Assembly: GCF_040096615.1 (NCBI RefSeq)
Contig: NZ_JBBMEJ010000013.1
Location: 58,170 to 122,169 of the forward strand
Source of the DNA: Blautia_A aquisgranensis
GTDB lineage: Bacteria > Bacillota > Clostridia > Lachnospirales > Lachnospiraceae
Reading direction: 5' to 3'
Length of the DNA stretch: 64,000 nt
Position numbers and translations under genes: made by a program. This document shows positions 53,238-62,201 of this stretch, piece after piece. How positions within the stretch are numbered: the first letter of the stretch is position 1; the number at the start of each line of letters is the position of its first letter. A model generated the notes under the pieces. It was not told the DNA's origin, searched no databases, and saw only the letters and a list, made by a program, of their open reading frames with translations.

Positions 53238-56003
53238 TTATTTCTCCTCCATATCCATCAGCTTGGATAATTCCGCACTTAAGTTATCTACGATCTCTCT
53301 GGTGAAGCCCATATAGGACAGCTTTTCCAGACTCTGAAGGCTTTCATAAAAATAATCCTGATTTCCGGTGGAAAGGAAGTACATCAGCATCGGGGATACT
53401 CTCTCGATCACCTTCATTGCTTCCGGATCGTGCATCATATCCTTGAACATGGTTTTGTGATTATAACGCTGACGCAGATCCTCTGTAGGACGATACTCAT
53501 AATGATAGCTTCCTGCTGCCACTTCTGTAACCTCTCCCTCATAGAACGGAAGGCCGATCACTGCGCTGCATCCAAACGGTACCTGAACGTCTACACTTAC
53601 GTTTCCATTTTTGAGAACCTTCCAGGATACCTTGTATTCTCCGTATGCAGAATCGTATGTCATGTTCATATATTTCAGTTTTCCGTTCATTAACGGTGTG
53701 ATCAGTGCTTTCTTAAATCCAGGCTTCAGCGCCTTCAGGCCTGCCACGTCTCTGTAAAGATATTCTACGATCGCACCGTAGGAGTAATGATTCAGGGAAT
53801 TCATCATGATACCGCTTAAGTGTCCGTCATCCAGAACAGAGTTCCATCTTTCCCAGATGGTTGTTGCACCAAGATTAATGCAGTGCATCCATCCCGGATA
53901 CTCCTCCTGCATCAGGAAGTAGAACGCATCCTCCTCGAAGCCGTTTTCTGCCAGAACTCTGCAAAGGATCGGCGCACCGGTAAATCCGCCTTTTAATTTA
54001 TAACAGTCTTTATAAAATCTTGCTTTCAGGCCTGCCACAACAGCCTCTTTATCTCTGTAGATTCCGGAATACAGAGCTACAATATATCCGGTCTGGGAAT
54101 CAATGGCCAGACGTCCTGTTTCTGTAAAATACTCACGGATGATCGCATCTTTGATCTTCTCATAGAGATCTTTATAGTAAGCTTCATCCTCTTTATATCC
54201 CAGGATCTCTGCTGCCGTTGCAGTCTTCTGTACAGACATTGCATAATAGTTGGAGCCGATATAGTAGGCATCTGTTCCGCCTTCCATACTCTGCTCTGTT
54301 CTTCCGTCAAGAGCCAGCCAGTCACCAAGCTGGTTTCCGAAATCATAAAGATATTTCTGTCCTCTTGCCTTGTCTTCTTTCGTGATCTTGTCTACCCAGT
54401 CTTTCATCATCGGGTAATTTTCTCTCAGAATTTCCACATTTCCGGAATGCTCATAAACCACCATCGGCAGGATTGTCGCAATGTCTCCCCACACGCTGGA
54501 AAAGATCGGCCCGTTTGGATCCAGCACCGGAATTACGCCAGGAAGAATTCCATCATATTTTACCTGCTCGTTTCTTAAATCATGCAGGAATTTATGATAA
54601 AAAGCAGTGGTATCCATATTGAAGCTGGCAGTTCCTGAGAACACCTGTGCATCTCCGGTCCATCCCAGTCTTTCATCTCTCTGCGGGCAGTCTGTCGGAA
54701 AATCTATAAAGTTTGATTTCTGACCCCACAGTGCATTCAGAAACAGTCTGTTCACGCCCTGATGTCCGGTCTCAATGTATCCGGTTCTGTCCATCTTTGA
54801 GTAAAGGGCTTTTCCTGTAAAATCTTCTTCCTTTGCCTCTCCCGGCCATCCTGTTACACGTACATAACGGAATCCGAAGTATGTGAAAGAAGGACGAACC
54901 AGCTCGTCTCTGCCATCGGATACATATACAAACTGTGATTTTGCAGAACGGTAATTTTCATTATAAAAATTGCCATCCTGAAGAATCTCGCCATGATCAA
55001 ATACAATTCTTGTTCCTTCCAGCAGATGGTTTCGAAATGTTACATATCCAGCAAAATTCTGTCCGAAATCCAGTACTGTTTCACCAAGCGGTGTATAGAT
55101 CACTTCTTTTACCGGCATATCCTCCATCTCCATTACAGGAAGGCTGTATCTTGCAACCAACTTTCCTTCTGCCTCTGTGAGAACTGCCTTTTTCGGTAAG
55201 TTTTCTTTCTCCTTCCATAAAAGATGGTTGATGATCTCTCCATCGTAGATTCCGTCATCTTCCACATCAGAGCCAATGTACTCCCATGTCTCATCCGTTC
55301 CGATCACCTGAACCTCTCCATCCTCATATACAAGACGAAGTTCTGCGATCAGTTTAAATTCATCTCCGAAATTGTTGCTCTGGTTATTCAGTCCGAATTT
55401 TCCCTTGAACCAGCCATTTCCAAGAGATACTCTAAGCTCGTTCTGCTCTTTTACATCCTCTGTGATATCAAAAGTAATGTACTGCTCTTCATCATGATAA
55501 TTGCTGTAATATGGTGTAAGAACTTCATCTCCGACTTTTTTTCCGTTTAATTCTGCTGTAAAAAGTCCAAGTCCACAGATATAAAGTCTTGCAGAAGCCA
55601 GACCCTTCTTCGCTTCAAAGCTCTTCACAAACAGCGGATGGAAAGTATCTTCTTTCTCTGTTGTGATCCATTTTCCAACCCACGGCTCTTCCATTTTTCC
55701 GGTCTCAAAATATGCCGGTTCTGAAACAGCAGTTTCGCCCTTATCATCTGTAACGGTAACTCTCACATAATATCTTGTGTGTACGTTCTGCTGAAACTCC
55801 AGTTTTTCTGCTGCACTGTTCAGTTCTTTTCCTTCTTTTACACAAAGAACTTCTTCGAAGCTTTCTGTCAATGACACTTCGATTTTTACATTCTGCTGCT
55901 CTTTTCCGGAAGCTTCACGAACCTTCCATGATATACATACAGTTCCAAAATCAAAGCCTGTTGGATTTTCCATGCCGTTTATTCTTACATTTTTAATTCT
56001 CAT
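53238..56003 (-). CDS. GH78 alpha-L-rhamnosidase
   Basis: 921 residues, no signal peptide, so intracellular. Removes terminal alpha-L-rhamnose from plant glycosides or pectin fragments. N-terminal beta domains (RINGMENPTGFDFGTVCISW; Bac_rhamnosid_N with VGKWITT and LYICGLGLFTAELNGKKVGD) precede the (alpha/alpha)6 barrel. Its catalytic cluster DCPQRDERLGWTGDAQVFSG is near residue 440, and the second acid is in ATTIWERWNS near 716. A C-terminal beta domain follows, and the last 75 residues form a helical tail (RVSPMLMYFLSTGNQD) not needed for catalysis in the family. ATG follows AAGGAGAGGG. First gene after the terminator that ends the symporter transcript. Confidence 0.95.
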   Translation of the reverse strand: MRIKNVRINGMENPTGFDFGTVCISWKVREASGKEQQNVKIEVSLTESFEEVLCVKEGKELNSAAEKLEFQQNVHTRYYVRVTVTDDKGETAVSEPAYFETGKMEEPWVGKWITTEKEDTFHPLFVKSFEAKKGLASARLYICGLGLFTAELNGKKVGDEVLTPYYSNYHDEEQYITFDITEDVKEQNELRVSLGNGWFKGKFGLNNQSNNFGDEFKLIAELRLVYEDGEVQVIGTDETWEYIGSDVEDDGIYDGEIINHLLWKEKENLPKKAVLTEAEGKLVARYSLPVMEMEDMPVKEVIYTPLGETVLDFGQNFAGYVTFRNHLLEGTRIVFDHGEILQDGNFYNENYRSAKSQFVYVSDGRDELVRPSFTYFGFRYVRVTGWPGEAKEEDFTGKALYSKMDRTGYIETGHQGVNRLFLNALWGQKSNFIDFPTDCPQRDERLGWTGDAQVFSGTASFNMDTTAFYHKFLHDLRNEQVKYDGILPGVIPVLDPNGPIFSSVWGDIATILPMVVYEHSGNVEILRENYPMMKDWVDKITKEDKARGQKYLYDFGNQLGDWLALDGRTEQSMEGGTDAYYIGSNYYAMSVQKTATAAEILGYKEDEAYYKDLYEKIKDAIIREYFTETGRLAIDSQTGYIVALYSGIYRDKEAVVAGLKARFYKDCYKLKGGFTGAPILCRVLAENGFEEDAFYFLMQEEYPGWMHCINLGATTIWERWNSVLDDGHLSGIMMNSLNHYSYGAIVEYLYRDVAGLKALKPGFKKALITPLMNGKLKYMNMTYDSAYGEYKVSWKVLKNGNVSVDVQVPFGCSAVIGLPFYEGEVTEVAAGSYHYEYRPTEDLRQRYNHKTMFKDMMHDPEAMKVIERVSPMLMYFLSTGNQDYFYESLQSLEKLSYMGFTREIVDNLSAELSKLMDMEEK

Positions 56004-56170
56004 GTATCCCTCTCCTTGCCTTTTTATATGATTACGCTCTGTTTTTTCTGGTATCTTTCTTTTTTACTCTGACGTTATCATAGCATGAGGCTTCTGTATT
56101 TTATATTTTTATTTTGATGTATTTATAAATATTTTTACCTTTTTTTATATTTTCCTGTTCTCCACGACAT

Positions 56171-56225
56171 AAAAAGCGCCCACACAGATCAGCTGTCATA
56201 GCTTCACAGCTGATCTACATGGGCG
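56171..56225 (-). terminator. Terminator between GPH symporter and GH78 operon
   Basis: On the minus strand a stem of about 19 pairs (CGCCCATGTAGATCAGCTG with CAGCTGATCTGTGTGGGCG), followed by CTTTTT. It separates the symporter transcript from the GH78 transcript, which must have its own promoter in the AT-rich 56004-56150 stretch (TATGAT at 56078-56083 is the best -10 seen). Confidence 0.85.
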
Positions 56226-56262
56226 GAAAACTTTATTTATCTGTTTTTATTTCGAAAGCTTC

Positions 56263-57684
56263 TTATTCGGCAGCTTCCATTTTCTTTAAATCTCTTTCAC
56301 AGTGATACATGATAAACATGATAACAAACATAGCAATTACCATGATAAATGGCAGCCAGTTGTACATGAAATTGATTGCTGTAGAAACGCTCTCCGGCTG
56401 TGCAATACCTTTGGCATCCAGGGATCCGTCATATCCGGCTCCGTTCAGAACCCATCCGAATACTGCTGTACCAAGACCAAGACCGATCTTCTGCGCTGCA
56501 GAAACGCCGGCATTTCCAAGACCTACGGTATCAATACCTGTTTTCTTTGTTCCGTATGTAATGGTATCAGCAACCATACCAAGTGCCATACCACCGGCCA
56601 TACCAACACCACAGCCTTTCAGTACGTTACATACGATCATTACGATCGTGCTGGAACCGCCAAGTACTGCAAATCCAAGGAAACCAAGTCCCATAACTAC
56701 CATACCAGCTTCATAAACTGCTGTTTTTCCAAACTTCTTCATAAAGGCCGGTGTTACAAACATGATTGCGAACTGTGCGATGGAAATAGAGTTGGATACC
56801 CATCCGTACTGTCCCATATCATAAAGAACATACTGACAGTAATAAACATTTCCCATTGCATACATGATAACTACGAAGAATACTACAAAGCTTGCAATTG
56901 TTACGATCACCCAGTATTTGTTCTGAAGAAGCGCCTTTACAGTTTCCCATGTACCGGCTTCTCTTCCTACATTCTCTGCTTTCTGATCATTTGCATTCTC
57001 ATCATCTGTTGAATGTACTCTCTCTTTTGTTGAGAAAACACAGAAAAATGTGATAACAACCATTGCGATACAGTAGATCAGCATTGTGATCGTGAATGCT
57101 CTCTGTGTGTAGATCGTCTCAGTGCTGTCTGTAAAGATTCCAAGTAAGGTAACGAATGTTGAATTGATAACTACATTTCCCAGTGTCTGGAAGATCTGCT
57201 GAAGATTTCCAATGAATCCTCTCTCATACGGATTTGCTGTCAACAGTGAGATCATGGAATAATACGGCACCAGCATACCGGTAAGACATATTGCATTTAC
57301 AATGTTGTACATCAGGAAAATATACACATACTGTGCCATTTCCGGGAAGTTCTGCGGAACAAAGAACAACAGCATTGTTGTAATTGCAAATGGGATACAC
57401 ATTCTAAGCAGCCAAGAACGTCCTTTTCCGAGCTTTGATTTTGTACGGTCAACCATACGTCCTACAATTACATCTGAAATTCCGTCAAATACCTTTGATA
57501 CTGCAAAGATCGTTGCGATGATACCAGCATTAAGTCCTACTGTACTGGTAAAATAGATGGTCAGGAATGATCCGATGATACCATTGATCATGTTAAAGGC
57601 AAATCCTCCTGTACCATAGCCGATACGTTCGCTCCATGCCAGCTTGGCGTTGGGGTCATCATGTTTACTTGCTAAACTGAACAT
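56263..57684 (-). CDS. GPH-family sugar:cation symporter of the rhamnoside locus
   Basis: 473 residues with about twelve membrane helices, same family as 45530-46900. Motifs: WSERIGYGTGGFAFNMINGI near the start, GRMVDRTKSKLGKGRSWLLR near residue 75, and PYYSMISLLTANPYERGF near 143. It imports a glycoside unmodified, which suits the intracellular rhamnosidase, kinase and 6-phospho-glucosidase downstream. ATG at 57684 follows AGGAGGAG. It lies 134 bases after the AraC regulator gene in the same direction. Confidence 0.93.
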   Translation of the reverse strand: MFSLASKHDDPNAKLAWSERIGYGTGGFAFNMINGIIGSFLTIYFTSTVGLNAGIIATIFAVSKVFDGISDVIVGRMVDRTKSKLGKGRSWLLRMCIPFAITTMLLFFVPQNFPEMAQYVYIFLMYNIVNAICLTGMLVPYYSMISLLTANPYERGFIGNLQQIFQTLGNVVINSTFVTLLGIFTDSTETIYTQRAFTITMLIYCIAMVVITFFCVFSTKERVHSTDDENANDQKAENVGREAGTWETVKALLQNKYWVIVTIASFVVFFVVIMYAMGNVYYCQYVLYDMGQYGWVSNSISIAQFAIMFVTPAFMKKFGKTAVYEAGMVVMGLGFLGFAVLGGSSTIVMIVCNVLKGCGVGMAGGMALGMVADTITYGTKKTGIDTVGLGNAGVSAAQKIGLGLGTAVFGWVLNGAGYDGSLDAKGIAQPESVSTAINFMYNWLPFIMVIAMFVIMFIMYHCERDLKKMEAAE

Positions 57685-57818
57685 ATCTCCTCCTCCTTTT
57701 TTCCCTTTCGGTTTTTTCTTTCGATGAACTTACTATAACCCCCACCGCGCTTTTTATATATCTTTATTTTGTTGTTTTTGTCGTTATCTTATCTATATTT
57801 TATCAATATCAGTATAAT

Positions 57819-59006
57819 TTAGAATTCTTTTGGCTTATGTACCTCTCTGTACTTTCTCGGAGACAGCTGCTTCTGCTCGCGGAATACCTTTCCAAAATAG
57901 CTCTGTGACGGAAAATTCACATATTCTGCGATCTTGGACAAAGATTCATTGGAATACGTCAGAAGATTGGCTGCACGTTCTATCCGCACACGGGTAATGT
58001 AATCCTGCAGCCGCTCACCGGTCTCTTTACTGAACAGCCGTGACAGATAGCTGGCACTTACTCCAAGAGTATCTGCGATATCATCGAGATAAATTTTTTC
58101 CCTGTAATGCTTCTGTACATAATCCCTGCACTGCTCCACATAGCTTGAGGTGTGCTTCTGCTCCAGCTTCCGTTTTACCTCGGATGCCAGTTTCTCAACT
58201 GCAGAATTCCGGTATCGGATCATCTGTGCAATGTCCTGACAGCTGTCACACTTACTGATGTAAAAATCACTCAGCTGATACGCTGCGGCCGGCGAGATTC
58301 CGCCCTCGATCGCGGCCCGGGTACAAAGAGTGATTCCTACAATTGCCGTGTTTCTCCACTGGTTCAGTACTTTTCCGGATAATTTTCCGATATCTCCATC
58401 CATTGTCCGGGTAAAATGAAGCGCGTCCTCCACGCGTCCTTCCCGCACACAGTCCAGAAGCTGACGTTCCTCCTGATACGTATGGTGATAGGCATTTTCT
58501 TCGTCTTTTTTTATTTCGTAAATGATCTTTTCCTGCGCTTCTAGCTCTTCTGCGCCTGCAGCCAGATGATTTACCTTGGCAAGCTCCATATCCTCTGTTG
58601 TATTTTCATTTAAAACTGCATCCATGATCTGTGCAATGTCCATCACTTCCGAAAACTGAAATCTTTTCAAGATTTTCTCTTTATCTGTGTGAATCCCATA
58701 ACGCTTATAGTATTTATGCAGCTCCACCTTATTCAGCGCGCCCAGACTGAGCGGACCTGCAAAATAGTACTGTCCCTCTGATCTTACACAGATAAAATAA
58801 ATACTGTCTTCCTCTTTATGAAGAAGAGGCAGCTTCTGAGCGGCCGCCTCTTTCATTAATCGTTCTCTCAGCTGGCTGTTCCTGAAAATCGGATTCAGTT
58901 CTGAATTTCTCTGATAGCTTGACAACGTTTCGTCTGCCTGACAAAAAATATCAACGCCTGTCAGTTCAGACAATCTGTTTAATATGTATTTTTTATGATC
59001 ACCCAT
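57819..59006 (-). CDS. AraC-family regulator with long N-terminal sensor domain
   Basis: 395 residues. The N-terminal about 290 residues form an uncharacterised sensor (KKYILNRLSELTGVDIFCQA, GQYYFAGPLSLGALNKVEL) and a helical middle part. The C-terminal AraC helix-turn-helix pair starts near residue 290 (IYLDDIADTLGVSASYLSRL and LSKIAEYVNFPSQSYFGKVF). ATG at 59006 is behind GGGGA; a TTG at 59021 is in frame, close to AGGAGAG, and cannot be excluded. Directly upstream of the rhamnoside symporter and operon, so it probably activates them in response to the glycoside. Confidence 0.9.
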   Translation of the reverse strand: MGDHKKYILNRLSELTGVDIFCQADETLSSYQRNSELNPIFRNSQLRERLMKEAAAQKLPLLHKEEDSIYFICVRSEGQYYFAGPLSLGALNKVELHKYYKRYGIHTDKEKILKRFQFSEVMDIAQIMDAVLNENTTEDMELAKVNHLAAGAEELEAQEKIIYEIKKDEENAYHHTYQEERQLLDCVREGRVEDALHFTRTMDGDIGKLSGKVLNQWRNTAIVGITLCTRAAIEGGISPAAAYQLSDFYISKCDSCQDIAQMIRYRNSAVEKLASEVKRKLEQKHTSSYVEQCRDYVQKHYREKIYLDDIADTLGVSASYLSRLFSKETGERLQDYITRVRIERAANLLTYSNESLSKIAEYVNFPSQSYFGKVFREQKQLSPRKYREVHKPKEF

Positions 59007-59149
59007 AAGCAATTTCCCCAACTCTCCTATAGCAATTCACAAAATCAGTGATGCTGTAAAATCCATGTATCGTGTCTATCTGCTATTCATCATAACACAG
59101 ACTCTTTGCAAATTGTATAGGATTTTGCCGGGTACGGAATACTCCGTAA

Positions 59150-60436
59150 TTACAGTTTCATCGCTCCGCGGATACAGATTTCGATATAATCTTCGCCAAG
59201 ATCAGTGTTCAAGCTGAGATCAAAATTGCCTGCTGCTCCCCACATTCTTCTTGTGTAATAACGGTAGTTGTCTGCACGGAGCTTTTCATTTTTCTGTACG
59301 ACTGTCTTTGCCTCTTTTTCAGAGATATTCTGTCTTTTGGAAACTCTTTTGATTCTGCTCTCAAGAGGTGCTGAGAAGAATACCTTCAGACAGTTTTCTG
59401 AATTTCGAAGAACATAATCTGCACACCGACCCACGATCACGCAGTTTCCTTTTTCTGCAAGCTCACGTACTACCTTTGACTCCGCCGCAAAAATCTTATC
59501 CTTCGGTGCCTCATCCTGAGAATTACTGTTTAAATACATCTGATTGACAAGATCATAGAGGAGGCTGTTTGTCATGATCTCCTCATTCTTTTTAATAAAT
59601 TCCGGTGTATAGCCTGTTGTTCCTGCTGCCATCTGAATGATCTCTGCATCATAGAAATCATAGCCAAGCTTCTCTGCAAGTGCCTTGCCAATATCGTGGC
59701 CGCCACTTCCAAACTGTCTTCCAATGGCGATGACATTTTTTCCCTGAATGCCATGCTGTGTCTGAGCCGCCTGTTCTCTCTGCTGTTCTTCCTGAACAGT
59801 CTCCGGAAACAGCATTGTTTTTACAAAAGCAAACTTCTTTCCGAAAAGTCTCGCGATAAATCCAACCAGCAGTGCGGCAATTACAGTACCTTCACGCACA
59901 CCGTCCAGTCTGCCTGCAAAAACAAATGACAGTACTGCGGCGATCACAGCCATGGAAACATCAAAGCAGATCTTGGTAGTTCCGAAATTTGTTTTCCAGG
60001 TAAGGACGATCGCGCGGACAAAAGATTCTCCCGGAAGCATAACTACATCGGCCAGAACCTCCATGTACACACCAAAACCGAGGATCAGGCATCCGATGAG
60101 AAGATAAACGATCTTCATCACATACATCTCCGGGTTTACCCAGTAAAAAAGAAGCATGGTAAGATCGATAAAATATCCGAATACAATGGATACCGGAATC
60201 TGTAAAATATGCTCCAGTTTAAAATTCTTTCTCAGGATTATCAGCTGCAGTACGATCAGAAAAATACTGAAAAAGATGGTAAAGTTTCCGAGCGTAAACG
60301 GGAAGTTAAGGCTTAATACATACGGGATCGATGAGATTGGCGACGTTCCCAGGTTCGCCTTGGTGATAAGACTGACTCCCAGCGAGTTCACAAACAGTCC
60401 TACCAGAAAAATCAGATATCGTTTCAGTTTGTCCAT
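59150..60436 (-). CDS. Fusion of YczE-like membrane protein and cytidylate-kinase-like domain
   Basis: 428 residues. Residues about 1-215 hold five or six membrane helices with YczE/DUF6198 features (VNSLGVSLITKANLGTSPIS; PGESFVRAIVLTWK; GTTKICFDVSMAVIA). After a glutamine-rich linker (EEQQREQAAQTQHG), residues about 230-428 form a P-loop kinase of the cytidylate-kinase-like family: AIGRQFGSGGHDIGKALAEK near 237, YDFYDAEIIQMAA, NCVIVGRCADYVLR and FSAPLESRIKRVSKRQ. The kinase would lie in the cytosol. Neither half has a known substrate. It follows a MarR gene by 28 bases and is probably its target. Confidence 0.88.
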   Translation of the reverse strand: MDKLKRYLIFLVGLFVNSLGVSLITKANLGTSPISSIPYVLSLNFPFTLGNFTIFFSIFLIVLQLIILRKNFKLEHILQIPVSIVFGYFIDLTMLLFYWVNPEMYVMKIVYLLIGCLILGFGVYMEVLADVVMLPGESFVRAIVLTWKTNFGTTKICFDVSMAVIAAVLSFVFAGRLDGVREGTVIAALLVGFIARLFGKKFAFVKTMLFPETVQEEQQREQAAQTQHGIQGKNVIAIGRQFGSGGHDIGKALAEKLGYDFYDAEIIQMAAGTTGYTPEFIKKNEEIMTNSLLYDLVNQMYLNSNSQDEAPKDKIFAAESKVVRELAEKGNCVIVGRCADYVLRNSENCLKVFFSAPLESRIKRVSKRQNISEKEAKTVVQKNEKLRADNYRYYTRRMWGAAGNFDLSLNTDLGEDYIEICIRGAMKL

Positions 60437-60464
60437 TATTTATTCTCCTCTCTTTTTGTTTCAT

Positions 60465-60896
60465 TTATTTTGCATTAAAATTTTTATAAATCTTTTCAAA
60501 TGTCTGCATAAATCTTTTCTGTTCTTCTTCAGAAATACCGGAAAATGCTGTTTCTTCTATTTTTTCAAAAGCAGCTTCCACAAGCTTCTGATTTTTCTTA
60601 CCGGATTCTGTCATAAAAATATGAAAAGTCCGACGGTTTCCGTTGAGCATTTTTCTCTCGATCAGGCCTTTCTCCTCCATGCGGTTCAGTATGGAGGTCA
60701 GTGATCCTGCTTCGATCAGGCATCCTGCCGCAATTTCCTTCTGGCTGGCACCGTCATGATCCTTCAGATAATCCAGAACTTTCGGCTGTCCCAGCGTAAG
60801 ACCTGTGGTTTTCAGCTGCTCCATGAGCTTTTTCTGGATCATCATCTGATTTACCATGGCCAGATAGTGAAATGAATCCTGCATTTGTATGTTCAC
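60465..60896 (-). CDS. MarR-family transcriptional repressor
   Basis: 143 residues, full family length. Winged helix: PKVLDYLKDHDGASQKEIAA then GCLIEAGSLTSILNRMEEKG, then the wing KGLIERKMLNGNRRTFHIFM; long helices at both ends for dimerisation. The start is taken as GTG at 60896, five bases after AAAGGAGAGGAA; the ATG at 60884 is too far from the site. Promoter and a perfect palindrome upstream indicate autoregulation. Forms an operon with the membrane-kinase fusion gene. Confidence 0.92.
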   Translation of the reverse strand: MNIQMQDSFHYLAMVNQMMIQKKLMEQLKTTGLTLGQPKVLDYLKDHDGASQKEIAAGCLIEAGSLTSILNRMEEKGLIERKMLNGNRRTFHIFMTESGKKNQKLVEAAFEKIEETAFSGISEEEQKRFMQTFEKIYKNFNAK

Positions 60897-60948
60897 TTCC
60901 TCTCCTTTATCTAATCAAACGGATAAAAGCATTCGATTTAATTATGTT

Positions 60949-60985
60949 AATAGTTATAATTCAAATGTTTAGAATTATAACTATT
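60949..60985 (-). promoter_or_regulatory. MarR operator, perfect 14-base inverted repeat
   Basis: AATAGTTATAATTC, nine bases, GAATTATAACTATT. The right arm (60972-60985) contains the -10 hexamer of the MarR promoter (60974-60979), so a bound dimer would block RNA polymerase. Confidence 0.85.
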
Positions 60986-61002
60986 TTATTTTGCTGTGTC
61001 AA
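60974..61002 (-). promoter_or_regulatory. Consensus sigma-A promoter of the MarR operon
   Basis: On the minus strand TTGACA (60997-61002), exactly 17 bases, TATAAT (60974-60979): perfect consensus. The strength makes sense only with repression by the overlapping palindrome. Within the gene-free stretch 60897-61273, the rest is the ECF-gene terminator at 61108-61166 and AT-rich sequence with nothing recognised. Confidence 0.9.
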
Positions 61003-61107
61003 TATGTTTTTTATATTTTGTCTGGAATTGTCTGGAATATTGCACAATTTATCTTTCTTATTTTTATGAAAAGCACACAATATATGTGTATTACAGCGTA
61101 TTAGTGT

Positions 61108-61166
61108 AAAAAAATAACAGCTATTCTTACTTTCACATCTGTAAAATGTTCGTAAGAATAACTGTT
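61108..61166 (-). terminator. Terminator after ECF S-component gene
   Basis: On the minus strand AACAGTTATTCTTAC (61152-61166) pairs with GTAAGAATAGCTGTT (61116-61130) across a 21-base loop, followed by ATTTTTTT. It lies about 110 bases past the stop. Confidence 0.85.
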
Positions 61167-61273
61167 GAAAACTGTTATTTATATACTTCTTTATGAATTT
61201 GGATTTGGACAAAGCACTCTGCTTATTGCTCTCCACAACCACGCAGAAAACTTACTTATAGCAATTCAATAAA

Positions 61274-61885
61274 TTATGCTGTCTGTTCTTTTTTCTTAGT
61301 AACTGTGAGCAGATGACTCTTGATCAATACCGGACGAACCGCATTATAGATGATTGCTACCAGGATCACTGATACAACCGCATTGACAAAGGTTGCCGCC
61401 GCGCTCATTTTTGCCAGTGCCTCTGCAAGCTTCTGTGGCTGCCCTAAAATATACTGCTTGTAAAAATATCCCACGATCGGATCAGCGATTACATTAAATG
61501 CAAGTCCTGCGATGGATGCGATCACACTCCATTTAAAAACATATTTCTTATCTGTGCTCTCATTGATCTTCGCGATCTTATGTGCCACAAGACCTACGAT
61601 CAGACCGATACAGAATTTCAGGATAAAAGTTTTCGGCGCACCTGTAATATAAACCGGATCCATCACATCCGCGATTCCCATTCCGATCGCACCTGCAAGT
61701 CCTCCATATACACCGCCAAGAAGTAATGCCGCCAGCACGCAAAAAGCATTTCCGATATGGATCGATGTTGCATCTCCACCCGGCACTGGGATCTTGATCT
61801 GCAAAAATGTAAAGGATACGTAGCATAACGCTGCAAGTAATGCAGTTTCTGCAAGCTTGACTACTGTGTTGTTCTGTGTGTTCAT
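61274..61885 (-). CDS. ECF transporter S component, substrate unknown
   Basis: 203 residues with about six membrane helices. It would bind a vitamin or similar small nutrient and dock onto a shared EcfA-A'-T energy module. Family signs: LAETALLAALCYVSFTFLQI at the start, VPGGDATSIHIGNAFCVLAA with the conserved HIGN-type loop, and GGVYGGLAGAIGMGIADVMD. These fit the riboflavin/HMP-type S-component superfamily (ECF-ribofla_trS) but do not fix the substrate. ATG follows GAGAGGGG. It stands alone, with its own promoter and terminator and no EcfAT genes in the window, as expected for a group II system. Confidence 0.88.
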   Translation of the reverse strand: MNTQNNTVVKLAETALLAALCYVSFTFLQIKIPVPGGDATSIHIGNAFCVLAALLLGGVYGGLAGAIGMGIADVMDPVYITGAPKTFILKFCIGLIVGLVAHKIAKINESTDKKYVFKWSVIASIAGLAFNVIADPIVGYFYKQYILGQPQKLAEALAKMSAAATFVNAVVSVILVAIIYNAVRPVLIKSHLLTVTKKKEQTA

Positions 61886-61961
61886 AATAATGTCCCCTCT
61901 CGTTCTGTTATTACTTTTGTGTGTAGTTGTTTTAACGTGTCAGTGTAATAACACAGGAGTT

Positions 61962-61990
61962 ATGATACTTTATGAGTGGATGTATTACAA
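61962..61990 (-). promoter_or_regulatory. Promoter of the ECF S-component gene
   Basis: On the minus strand TTGTAA (61985-61990), a 17-base spacer and TATCAT (61962-61967). The leader of about 75 bases shows no riboswitch I recognise. The rest of the gene-free stretch 61886-62201 is AT-rich and holds no clear element apart from the unassigned promoter of the next plus-strand gene. Confidence 0.65.
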
Positions 61991-62201
61991 GTGGCAATTT
62001 TTATTCTTTTTTAGGGGACAGTTTTGTAAGTTAGTAAAATATCACTCAACTCGCAAACAGTGCAAAATAAAGATATAAATATCAAAATTAATATATATGT
62101 AACACAGATTTGTTGTTAAAATATAGTTGTCATAATTCGTTTAACATGATTTGAAATTTTTTATAAAAAATGTGCTAAAAACAATCAAAGGAGATAAAAA
62201 T

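Noticed and set aside
61886..61961. Possible riboswitch in the ECF S-component leader
   Set aside because: Short leader with a GTGT/ACAC-rich imperfect repeat only; no match by eye to preQ1, FMN, TPP or other vitamin riboswitch cores.
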